7,245 nucleotides of DNA from an uncultured beta proteobacterium. GTDB taxonomy: Bacteria; Pseudomonadota; Gammaproteobacteria; Burkholderiales; Burkholderiaceae. Of the stretch, positions 1 through 6,044 are shown piece by piece (the first letter of the stretch is position 1; every line of letters begins with the position of its first letter). The stretch is taken from the NCBI GenBank assembly GCA_903944255.1, contig CAJARE010000239.1, positions 1 to 7,245 of the forward strand. The letters run 5' to 3'. The position numbers and the translations under genes are program-made. The notes below the pieces were generated by a model that did no database searches, was not told the DNA's origin, and worked only from the letters and a program-made list of their open reading frames with translations.

Positions 1-329
1 GGCAAAATACCCACGATGAAGGTTGCACCACCCATTAACAGGATGGTTACCAAGAAGGTATATTTGCGACCAATCAAATCGCCTAGGCGACCAAACACCA
101 AAGCACCAAATGGGCGCACGATAAAGCCGGCAGCAAAAGCTAGTAAAGCAAAAATGAAGGCAGAACCTGCATCTAGTCCCGAGAAAAACTGCTTGGCGAT
201 TACGGCAGCCAATGAACCGTAAAGATAAAAGTCATACCACTCAAAAACCGTACCTAAGGAAGAAGCAAAAATAACTTTGCGTTCTTCGGCGGTCATTGGG
301 GCTGCTTTAGTTTTAGTAGATGCTGACAT
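1..329 (-). CDS. MFS transporter, metabolite:H+ symporter (MHS/ProP-KgtP type), N-terminal part only
   Basis: This is the first 109 codons of an inner-membrane secondary transporter, cut off by the left window edge. Reading from the ATG at 329-327 gives a short polar N-terminus (about 18 residues), a first membrane segment beginning near residue 20, and the EWYDFYLYG motif at residues 30-38 that is typical of the MHS branch of the major facilitator superfamily. A second hydrophobic segment lies at about 57-79, followed by the classical MFS loop 2-3 motif (G80-R-L-G-D84 ... G87-R88-K89) and the start of a third segment. A good Shine-Dalgarno (AGGAGT, plus-strand 335-340) sits 5-6 bases upstream and supports the start. 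MHS members carry proline/betaine, 2-oxoglutarate, shikimate, citrate and other organic acids; the substrate cannot be told from this fragment. The gene is divergent from the TRAP operon and shares its upstream region. Confidence 0.9.
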   Translation of the reverse strand, partial: MSASTKTKAAPMTAEERKVIFASSLGTVFEWYDFYLYGSLAAVIAKQFFSGLDAGSAFIFALLAFAAGFIVRPFGALVFGRLGDLIGRKYTFLVTILLMGGATFIVGIL

Positions 330-334
330 CAGAA

Positions 335-340
335 ACTCCT
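335..340 (-). promoter_or_regulatory. Ribosome binding site of the MFS transporter gene
   Basis: On the minus strand this reads AGGAGT, 5 bases before the ATG at 329-327. It is a strong Shine-Dalgarno match and fixes the start of the left-hand gene. Confidence 0.8.
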
Positions 341-367
341 AACTATTTTTAATAAAGTGAAAAGCAA

Positions 368-385
368 GGTGGAGTATGCTTCACC
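368..385. repeat. Short inverted repeat / hairpin in the MFS leader
   Basis: GGTGGAG (368-374), loop TATG, CTTCACC (379-385) can form a 7-bp stem with one G-T wobble. It lies about 40 bases upstream of the MFS start, so it would probably be in that gene's 5' untranslated region or promoter. Read on the minus strand it is followed by a mildly T-rich stretch, but this is not a convincing terminator. Confidence 0.35.
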
Positions 386-422
386 ACACTATTAGTAAGG
401 GTATTTGCCCATTAAATTAACT

Positions 423-436
423 TCGGGTTTTCCCGA
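423..436. repeat. Perfect 5-bp inverted repeat with T4 loop
   Basis: TCGGG (423-427), TTTT, CCCGA (432-436) is a perfect short palindrome in the middle of the divergent region. It could be part of an operator; no regulator family can be assigned. Confidence 0.3.
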
Positions 437-506
437 TGAAATTGGGTTTGATAGATCCAAAAGGGTTTAGCACCGTTTTGCATCAAAGCGCCCAAAGAAG
501 GTGCAG

Positions 507-524
507 GCATGCCTTAAGGCGTGC
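507..524. promoter_or_regulatory. 18-bp near-perfect palindrome, candidate operator for the TRAP operon
   Basis: GCATGCC (507-513), TTAA (514-517), GGCGTGC (518-524) is symmetric apart from one position pair (510/521) and is centred on a self-complementary TTAA, about 110 bases upstream of dctP. The symmetry and position suit a dimeric repressor or activator site, for example of a GntR or LysR type. The regulator itself is not in the window, so this is inferred from symmetry and position alone. Confidence 0.4.
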
Positions 525-620
525 AAATCACCTAAAAAATCCCGCTCCATTTCGATTTAATAGCCTTAGTAGTGAATTTAATAGGCATTGCCAAAAATGC
601 CGCCAAATAAATCTCAATCA

Positions 621-625
621 AGGAG
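621..625 (+). promoter_or_regulatory. Ribosome binding site of the TRAP binding-protein gene
   Basis: AGGAG lies 8 bases before the ATG at 634. It is a clear Shine-Dalgarno and fixes the start of the operon's first gene. Confidence 0.8.
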
Positions 626-633
626 CTATTTAA

Positions 634-1719
634 ATGAAAAGACGTGACTTTTTAGGTAAGACCGCGCTCGGAGCTGCTGCTGGCGTATTGGCTGCACCAG
701 CGATTGCCCAATCCATGCCGGAGGTGAAATGGCGCTGTGCTTCTAGCTTTCCCAAAAGCTTAGATACTATTTATGGTGGTGGTGAATTCATCTCTAAAAG
801 AGTGGCCGCTCTAACGGATGGTAAATTTCAAATTCGTATTTTTGGCGCCGGCGAGATTGTTCCAGCCTTTGGTACTGTTGATGCTGTTCAACAAGGTACT
901 GTGGAATGCACTCATACTGCTGGTTACTACTTTGTTGGCAAGAATAAAACTTTTGCCTTTGACACTACCGTTCCCTTTGGTATGAATCAGCGCCAACAAA
1001 ATGCCTGGATGTATTGGGGTGGTGGCTTGAAACTACAACGTGAGTTTTTACGTGACTACAACATTATTTCTTTCCCAGCAGGCAACACTGGAACCCAGAT
1101 GGGTGGATGGTTTAAAAAGCCAGTAAAAACAGTTGCTGACCTTAAAGGTCTGAAAATGCGGATTGCTGGACTTGGTGGTGAAGTGATGTCTCGCCTTGGT
1201 GCGATTCCTCAGCAAATTGCTGGTGGCGATATCTACCCAGCCCTTGAAAAAGGGGTCATTGATGCAGCTGAGTGGGTCGGTCCTTATGACGATGAAAAAT
1301 TGGGCTTTTACAAAATTGCTCCTTACTACTACTACCCAGGATGGTGGGAAGCCTGTTCGATGTATTCCATGTACGTGAACATCAAGGAATGGGAAAAACT
1401 ACCTAAGCAATATCAAGAGGCTTTGATCTCAGCTTGCGCAGAATGCAACATCGACATGATGGCTGAGTACGACTACAAAAACCCCATTGCCTTACAGAGC
1501 TTAATTAAGAATGGCGTCAAACTGCAATCTTATTCCACAGATATTATGAAAGCAGCTTCTGCTGCTGCTTTTGATATGTATGAAGAAGAAGCAGTAAAGA
1601 ATCCATCGTTCAAGAAGATTTATGAGCCTTGGAAAAAGTTCCGCAACGATCAAATGCTATGGAATAAAGTTGCCGAGCAAACTCTCATGAGCTTCATGTT
1701 GACTAATCCAGTCAAATAA
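634..1719 (+). CDS. dctP: TRAP transporter solute-binding subunit, TakP-like (2-oxo acid binding)
   Basis: This 361-residue protein is the periplasmic receptor that captures substrate and hands it to the DctQM membrane complex. The N-terminus carries a twin-arginine-type signal (K-R-R-D-F-L, residues 2-7), a hydrophobic alanine-rich stretch, and a likely cleavage after A-I-A at residue 25. The mature protein closely resembles TakP of Rhodobacter sphaeroides, a receptor for pyruvate and other 2-oxo acids, in the SSFPKSLDTI region (37-46), GNTGTQMGGWF (150-160), QQIAGGDIYPALEKG (193-207) and EWVGPYDDEKLGF (213-225). The conserved ligand-gripping arginine of the DctP family is probably R176 in LKMRI. 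Q155, E213 and W214 lie where TakP is known to hold a cation next to the carboxylate. The gene is first in a dctPQM operon, and the next start is 20 bases downstream. The family is certain; the exact ligand is inferred from similarity recalled without an alignment. Confidence 0.95.
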   Translation: MKRRDFLGKTALGAAAGVLAAPAIAQSMPEVKWRCASSFPKSLDTIYGGGEFISKRVAALTDGKFQIRIFGAGEIVPAFGTVDAVQQGTVECTHTAGYYFVGKNKTFAFDTTVPFGMNQRQQNAWMYWGGGLKLQREFLRDYNIISFPAGNTGTQMGGWFKKPVKTVADLKGLKMRIAGLGGEVMSRLGAIPQQIAGGDIYPALEKGVIDAAEWVGPYDDEKLGFYKIAPYYYYPGWWEACSMYSMYVNIKEWEKLPKQYQEALISACAECNIDMMAEYDYKNPIALQSLIKNGVKLQSYSTDIMKAASAAAFDMYEEEAVKNPSFKKIYEPWKKFRNDQMLWNKVAEQTLMSFMLTNPVK

Positions 1720-1739
1720 AATCTTATTGAGAGTCTGAT

Positions 1740-2282
1740 ATGCCAAAACAATTTTTAGTTTTTGCAAGTTTTGTTGATCGCTTAAACGACCGTTTTGGTG
1801 TATTGGCAAGTTGGATGGTTTTGATTGCCGTACTGGTCAGCACAGCAAATGCGCTGATTCGGTACGGCTTCAATTTGAGCTCTAATGGCTGGTTAGAAGC
1901 GCAGTGGTATTTATTTACCGGCATGGTGATGTTCGGCGCTGCCACCACGTTTCGTCTTAATGAACACGTCCGTGTAGATGTGCTCTACGCAATGTATCCC
2001 AATAAAGTTCGTCTCTGGTTAGACTTTTTAGGTGGCATTGTTTTCTTTCTACCCATGACCATCATCATTGGCTACTACTCTTGGGAATTTTTTATTACTT
2101 CGGTGATTCAAAATGAAACTTCAAGTAATCCAGGGGGTCTGATTCGTTGGCCAGTTCGGGGTGCAATCACCCTAGGTTTCTTTTTATTAACCCTTCAGGG
2201 TCTCTCTGAAATCATCAAGCGCTATGCAGCCATTATTGGCATGATTCAAATCGATCCCAAGTATGAAAGACCTCTCCAATGA
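1740..2282 (+). CDS. dctQ: TRAP transporter small permease subunit
   Basis: This 180-residue inner-membrane protein is the small, four-helix subunit of a tripartite ATP-independent periplasmic transporter, pairing with DctM. Hydrophobic segments lie at about 20-40, 54-72, 94-118 and 138-158. Family marks include the E-x-Q-W-Y-L-F motif (53-59) in helix 2 and the H-V-R-V-D stretch (76-80) after it. A modest Shine-Dalgarno (GAGAG, 1729-1733) lies 6 bases before the ATG. The gene starts 20 bases after dctP, and its stop overlaps the dctM start in an ATGA junction, which suggests translational coupling and equal dosage of the two membrane subunits. Confidence 0.93.
   Translation: MPKQFLVFASFVDRLNDRFGVLASWMVLIAVLVSTANALIRYGFNLSSNGWLEAQWYLFTGMVMFGAATTFRLNEHVRVDVLYAMYPNKVRLWLDFLGGIVFFLPMTIIIGYYSWEFFITSVIQNETSSNPGGLIRWPVRGAITLGFFLLTLQGLSEIIKRYAAIIGMIQIDPKYERPLQ
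2279..2282 (+). other. ATGA stop/start overlap coupling dctQ and dctM
   Basis: The dctM ATG shares two bases with the dctQ TGA. This arrangement usually lets ribosomes terminating on the first gene restart on the second, and it matches the tight physical association of the two membrane subunits. Confidence 0.85.
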
Positions 2283-3724
2283 TTAGCCATGATTTGATGG
2301 CCCCCATCATGTTTGGGGGGCTGATAGTATTTTTATTAATTGGGTACCCAGCCGCGTTTTCACTTGGTGCTGTTGGCTTATTCTTTTCTTTTATTGGCAT
2401 TGAAATGGGCATGTTCCAGCCCACTTTCTTACAAGCACTCCCAGACCGAGTCTTTGGCATTCTTTCGAATGACTTATTGCTCTCAATTCCCTTTTTTACT
2501 TTCATGGGCGCAATTCTTGAGAAGTGTGGATTAGCAGAAGACATGCTCGAAGGTTTGGGTCAGCTATTTGGTCCAATCCGTGGTGGCTTAGCTTATGCCG
2601 TCATTATTGTTGGCGCAATTTTAGGTGCAATCACTGGAACCGTTGCAGCATCAGTGATAGCGATGGGTCTGATCTCTCTGCCGATCATGCTACGTTATGG
2701 TTATAACCCACGTGTAGCAACCGGTGTGATTGCCGCATCAGGAACGATTACCCAATTGATTCCACCATCACTAGTATTAATTGTGTTGGCTGATCAGTTA
2801 GGCAAGTCAGTTGGTGATATGTATGCAGGTGCTATTGGACCTTCAATCATTCAAATAGCACTCTTCTGTTTGTTTATTTTCTTTTTATCGATTTTTAGAC
2901 CACAAGATGTACCAGCACTTCCACCGGAAGCGCGTCCAAAAATTGATTGGAAGTTATTCAAGAAAATTCTGTGGGGTATTGTTCCTTCCGTTGCCCTCAT
3001 CTTCTTAGTGCTTGGTACGATTTTGATGGGTCTAGCAACGCCAACTGAAGGTGGTGCGATGGGCTCAGTGGGAGCTTTAGTTCTCGCCGCTATGAATGGG
3101 CGCTTACAAAAGACTTTGGTTTGGGATGCAATGACTTCGACTATGCGCATCAACGCCATGGTGATCTTCATTCTGATTGGCTCTACTGTTTTTGGCTTGG
3201 CGTTCCGTGGTGTGGATGGTGACCTGTGGATTGAAGAGTTACTCTCTGGCTTGCCAGGTGGCCAAATTGGCTTCTTGATTGCAGTGAACTTGTTTATTTT
3301 CTTCTTGGCTTTCTTCTTAGATTACTTTGAGATTGCCTTCATCATCATCCCGCTGCTCGCTCCAGTGGCGCAAAAATTGGGAATTGATCTCATTTGGTTT
3401 GGTGTACTGCTCGGTGCCAATATGCAAACCTCCTTCATGCATCCGCCCTTTGGATTTGCCTTGTTCTATCTGCGAGGGGTTGCACCGCCATCAGTGAAGA
3501 GCTCTGATATTTACTATGGAGCCCTGCCATGGGTAGGCTTACAACTGATTTTAGTAACGATCATCATCTTCGTTCCAGAAACAGTGACCTACTTTATCGA
3601 TAAGCCAGCAGTTGCGTTTGACGCTAATGCGCCCTCAATTGATCCATTGGCTGGTGTCGAGCAAAATGAGATCAAGGTAGACTCAAGTGCAGAGATCGAG
3701 CGACAATTGCGCGAAAATAAATAA
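2279..3724 (+). CDS. dctM: TRAP transporter large permease subunit
   Basis: This 481-residue inner-membrane protein is the large channel-forming subunit, which uses an ion gradient to move substrate delivered by DctP. Hydrophobic segments run nearly end to end. Family hallmarks are the repeated elements GAILGAITGTVAASVIAMG (112-130) with SGTITQLIPPS (154-164), and in the second half ATPTEGGAMGS (253-263) with NMQTSFMHPPFGFALFYLRG (381-400). It begins inside the dctQ stop codon (ATGA, 2279-2282) with no strong Shine-Dalgarno of its own, so it probably depends on coupled translation. After the last membrane segment (about 419-433) there is a hydrophilic tail of some 40 residues (441-481), rich in acidic residues and probably disordered, which is longer than in many DctM proteins as I recall them. 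Confidence 0.95.
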   Translation: MISHDLMAPIMFGGLIVFLLIGYPAAFSLGAVGLFFSFIGIEMGMFQPTFLQALPDRVFGILSNDLLLSIPFFTFMGAILEKCGLAEDMLEGLGQLFGPIRGGLAYAVIIVGAILGAITGTVAASVIAMGLISLPIMLRYGYNPRVATGVIAASGTITQLIPPSLVLIVLADQLGKSVGDMYAGAIGPSIIQIALFCLFIFFLSIFRPQDVPALPPEARPKIDWKLFKKILWGIVPSVALIFLVLGTILMGLATPTEGGAMGSVGALVLAAMNGRLQKTLVWDAMTSTMRINAMVIFILIGSTVFGLAFRGVDGDLWIEELLSGLPGGQIGFLIAVNLFIFFLAFFLDYFEIAFIIIPLLAPVAQKLGIDLIWFGVLLGANMQTSFMHPPFGFALFYLRGVAPPSVKSSDIYYGALPWVGLQLILVTIIIFVPETVTYFIDKPAVAFDANAPSIDPLAGVEQNEIKVDSSAEIERQLRENK

Positions 3725-3747
3725 TATAAAAACAGTGGCAAAAAAAT

Positions 3748-3754
3748 AGAGGGG
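3748..3754 (+). promoter_or_regulatory. Ribosome binding site of the gamma-glutamyltransferase-family gene
   Basis: AGAGGGG lies 7 bases before the ATG at 3762 and supports that start. The 37-base gap after dctM holds no visible hairpin terminator, so read-through from the transporter genes is expected. Confidence 0.65.
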
Positions 3755-3761
3755 TTTTGTA

Positions 3762-5360
3762 ATGCAGGCAAAGTGGGGTATTCAAGGGATGGCGGTTGCG
3801 CCGCATTCCCTTGCATCTGAATCAGCACTAGCAGTGCTCAGAGAAGGCGGTAATGCATTAGAGGCAATGGTGGCTGCAGCAGCAACCATTGCTGTCGTTT
3901 ACCCGCATATGAATTCAATTGGTGGCGACTCTTTTTGGGTCATCCATTCACCTGGCAAAGCGATGGGTGGTATTGATGCCTGTGGAGCAGCTGCAGGTTT
4001 AGCTACTAAGCAATGGTATGCAGATCGGGGCATCACTAAAGCAATCCCTTTTCGTGGACCGGTTGCTGCCAATACCGTTGCCGGCACAATTTCTGGATGG
4101 GGTGCTGCACATAAACTATCTAAACAAGGTCTAGGTGGCAAGATTCCTTTATCTCGTTTATTAGCAGACGCCATACATTATGCAGAATCTGGCGTTCCAG
4201 TCACCTATAGCCAATCAAGTCTGACCGCAAAAAAGCGTGAAGAACTCTTGGCTATTCCTGGATTTGCAAAAACCTTTTTAATCAATGGTAAAGCGCCAGC
4301 GGTAGGCAGTATCTTTAAACAAGATCGTCTAGCAAAGACCTTGCGTCAAATCGCTACAAAAGGAACGGATGATTATTACCGCGGCGATTTAGCAGAATTA
4401 CTTGCCAAAGAACTCACTGATATCGGTACGCCACTTCGGCTGGCTGATCTCCAGCGTCATCATGCTAAGTTGATTGACCCGCTCGAGCTAAAACATAGCT
4501 TGGGTAAGGTGTACAACATGGTGCCACCTACCCAAGGCGTAGTGTCATTAATGATCATTGGTATTTTGGATCAGCTGAACTTAAAACGGTTTAAGGTGGA
4601 TAGCACTGAGTATGTTCATCATTGCGTTGAGGCAACCAAACAAGCATTTAAGATTCGGGATCAGTTTGTCACCGATCCTGCTTATATGACAAAAAATGCA
4701 CAATCATTTTTATCGCCTACTTTTCTGAAAAAACTGGCCAAGAACATTGACCCTAATAAAGCGCTGCCTTGGGGTCAAGGCAAAGGGCCAGCCGACACAA
4801 TCTGGATGGGCGTGATTGATGGCGATGGCAACTGCGTCTCCTTTATTCAGAGTATTTATCACGAGTTTGGCGCTGGTATTGTGCTGCCTAAGTCTGGAGT
4901 GAATTGGCAAAACCGTGGCTGCAGTTTTTCTCTTGATCCAAAAACACTCAATCATCTCGAGCCTTATCGAAAACCCTTTCATACTCTCAATCCAGCGCTG
5001 GCCTTATTGAAAGATGGGCGCTCGATGGTATATGGCACGATGGGTGGAGATGGTCAGCCTCAAACCCAATGCGCGATCTTTACTCGCACTGCTACCTACG
5101 GACTTGATCCACAAGATGCCATTAGTCGCCCACGTTGGTTGCTCGGACGCACATGGGGCCAAACCAGCGATAGCTTAAAGCTCGAATCTCGCTTTAGCCC
5201 ATGGGTTGCAAAAGAATTACATGCTATGGGTCATGATATTGAAATGCTAGATGCCTTTGATGAAACTGTAGGCCATGCCGGCTGCATCATTCGTGATCCA
5301 TCAGGTACCTTACGTGGGGGCTGGGATCCCCGGAGCGATGGTGCAGTTAGCGCGTTTTAG
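3762..5360 (+). CDS. Gamma-glutamyltransferase-family Ntn-hydrolase, possibly HpxW-like oxamate amidohydrolase
   Basis: This 532-residue enzyme belongs to the gamma-glutamyltransferase superfamily, whose members are made as one chain and cleave themselves before a threonine that becomes the nucleophile. That residue is probably T346 (in D345-T-I-W-M-G), followed by the usual V-x-D-x-x-G-N stretch (351-357). This would give a large subunit of about 345 residues and a small one of about 187. The N-terminus (APHSLASESALAVLREGGNA, 13-32) and N51-S-I-G-G-D are typical of the superfamily. Unlike secreted GGTs it has no signal peptide, so it should be cytoplasmic. The glutathione-type motifs are changed: P-P-T-Q-G (255-259) replaces P-P-S-S-G-G, and GTMGGDGQPQTQ (425-436) replaces the usual S-P-G-G-S element. 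SFIQSIYHEFGAG (360-372) and KPFHTLNPALALL (404-416) match the subfamily that includes oxamate amidohydrolase. It follows dctM by 37 bases, so its substrate may arrive through the TRAP system. The superfamily is secure; the substrate is not. Confidence 0.85.
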   Translation: MQAKWGIQGMAVAPHSLASESALAVLREGGNALEAMVAAAATIAVVYPHMNSIGGDSFWVIHSPGKAMGGIDACGAAAGLATKQWYADRGITKAIPFRGPVAANTVAGTISGWGAAHKLSKQGLGGKIPLSRLLADAIHYAESGVPVTYSQSSLTAKKREELLAIPGFAKTFLINGKAPAVGSIFKQDRLAKTLRQIATKGTDDYYRGDLAELLAKELTDIGTPLRLADLQRHHAKLIDPLELKHSLGKVYNMVPPTQGVVSLMIIGILDQLNLKRFKVDSTEYVHHCVEATKQAFKIRDQFVTDPAYMTKNAQSFLSPTFLKKLAKNIDPNKALPWGQGKGPADTIWMGVIDGDGNCVSFIQSIYHEFGAGIVLPKSGVNWQNRGCSFSLDPKTLNHLEPYRKPFHTLNPALALLKDGRSMVYGTMGGDGQPQTQCAIFTRTATYGLDPQDAISRPRWLLGRTWGQTSDSLKLESRFSPWVAKELHAMGHDIEMLDAFDETVGHAGCIIRDPSGTLRGGWDPRSDGAVSAF

Positions 5361-5976
5361 TAATGAATGCTTTCGGTACGCGTAGATCCCAATGAATGGC
5401 CGCTGCGCGTAAGCCAAAAATGCCTAACATGCAGATGACAGAACCCTCAAGGGTATATTGCGGCAAAAAATTGAGTACTAGTACATAAGCAATACATCCA
5501 AAGCTCACTGGAATTGCATATAGCTCATCAGACATTAATAGCGTTTTACGTCCAGCCAATATATCGCGTAATAAACCACCACCAATTGCAGTAACGACAC
5601 CCATGATCACTGGAGCCACTGGCAAACCAAAATCCATATTCCAAGCTTTATCAGTTCCTTGGATGGCAAATAATGCAGCCCCAAAACCATCCATGTACAG
5701 CATCGAACGATAAATTTGCGGCTGGGTAAAAAGTGATTCAGCAAAAAAGGCTAAGATACTTGCTCCCAAGGCAAGCCATACATAGATTTGACTCTGAGAC
5801 CAAAAGATTGGGGTTTCTAAAATGATGTCGCGAATCGTTCCACCACCAATTGCCGTAATTAGGCCGAGAACCAATACTCCAAATAGATCTACTCCACGGT
5901 CTGAGATGGCTAATACTCCCGTGACTGCAAATGCCATCGTTGCAATAATGCTAATCCAAAAATTAATCTCTTCCAT
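5347..5976 (-). CDS. Trimeric intracellular cation channel (TRIC) / UPF0126 family membrane protein
   Basis: This 209-residue inner-membrane protein belongs to the family of E. coli YicG/YadS, formed by two copies of a three-helix unit plus a final helix. Both halves show the signature: ITAIGGGTIRDI (40-51) and VTAIGGGLLRDIL (128-140), with the glycine triplets and R-D pairs aligned at R49/D50 and R137/D138. Prokaryotic TRIC homologues form trimeric cation channels, and some bacterial UPF0126 members are linked to glycine uptake, so the physiological role is open. The ATG at 5976-5974 gives the expected short N-terminus, but no Shine-Dalgarno is visible before it and an in-frame stop lies upstream. 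The 3' end overlaps the hydrolase gene by 14 bases tail to tail. Nothing else ties it to the TRAP operon, and it appears to have its own promoter. Confidence 0.9.
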   Translation of the reverse strand: MEEINFWISIIATMAFAVTGVLAISDRGVDLFGVLVLGLITAIGGGTIRDIILETPIFWSQSQIYVWLALGASILAFFAESLFTQPQIYRSMLYMDGFGAALFAIQGTDKAWNMDFGLPVAPVIMGVVTAIGGGLLRDILAGRKTLLMSDELYAIPVSFGCIAYVLVLNFLPQYTLEGSVICMLGIFGLRAAAIHWDLRVPKAFITKTR

Positions 5977-5998
5977 AGCAATGAGTCTAAAGCACTTT

Positions 5999-6027
5999 AT
6001 TTTGTTTTATCCTGAATTTGATGTCAT
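5999..6027 (-). promoter_or_regulatory. Candidate sigma-70 promoter for the TRIC-family gene
   Basis: On the minus strand, ATGACA (6027-6022; 5 of 6 to the -35 consensus) is followed after exactly 17 bases by CAAAAT (6004-5999; 4 of 6 to the -10 consensus). Transcription would begin near 5992, leaving a leader of only about 15 bases before the ATG at 5976, which fits the lack of a Shine-Dalgarno. Judged by eye only. Confidence 0.4.
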
Positions 6028-6044
6028 TCCTTGAAAGACTTGCC

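Larger units (their letters stand above)
330..633. promoter_or_regulatory. Divergent intergenic control region between the MFS gene and the TRAP operon
   Basis: This stretch of about 300 bases separates two divergently transcribed transporter genes and should hold promoters for both. I see no convincing gene in it: the 65-codon frame ending directly before the dctP start has no Shine-Dalgarno and an unremarkable basic composition. It holds four short inverted repeats (368-385, 399-410, 423-436, 507-524) and a spaced 9-base direct repeat (555-563 and 576-584). Weak -10-like hexamers for the TRAP operon are TTTAAT at 556-561 and 577-582, but neither has a good -35 partner at standard spacing. 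No promoter can be called with confidence, and no regulator gene lies within the window. Confidence 0.55.

Noticed and set aside
16..222. Plus-strand 68-codon frame at the left edge
   Set aside because: It lies opposite the clearly coding MFS transporter and has the lysine/proline-rich look of an antisense shadow.
368..385. Hairpin as a rho-independent terminator on the minus strand
   Set aside because: The stem is short with a wobble pair, the following sequence is only mildly T-rich, and the site is upstream of the MFS start rather than after a gene.
436..633. 65-codon open frame directly abutting the dctP start (TAA immediately followed by ATG), possible leader peptide
   Set aside because: No Shine-Dalgarno before its ATG, it starts within a short palindrome and spans the candidate operator, and its composition resembles no known small protein. 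Abutting the next start may be chance.
3725..3761. Possible terminator or separate promoter between dctM and the hydrolase
   Set aside because: The 37 bases hold no inverted repeat and no convincing -35/-10 pair; an operon is the simpler reading.
3589..3828. Minus-strand frame of 79 codons across the dctM-hydrolase junction
   Set aside because: It mostly mirrors coding sequence of dctM and the hydrolase; no ribosome site or family resemblance.
6018..6044. Upstream TTG (6018) or ATG (6021) as the start of maiA
   Set aside because: Neither has a Shine-Dalgarno; homologues begin with the short M-K-x-x-Y-S sequence matching the ATG at 6045, and the upstream option would cover the TRIC -35 element.
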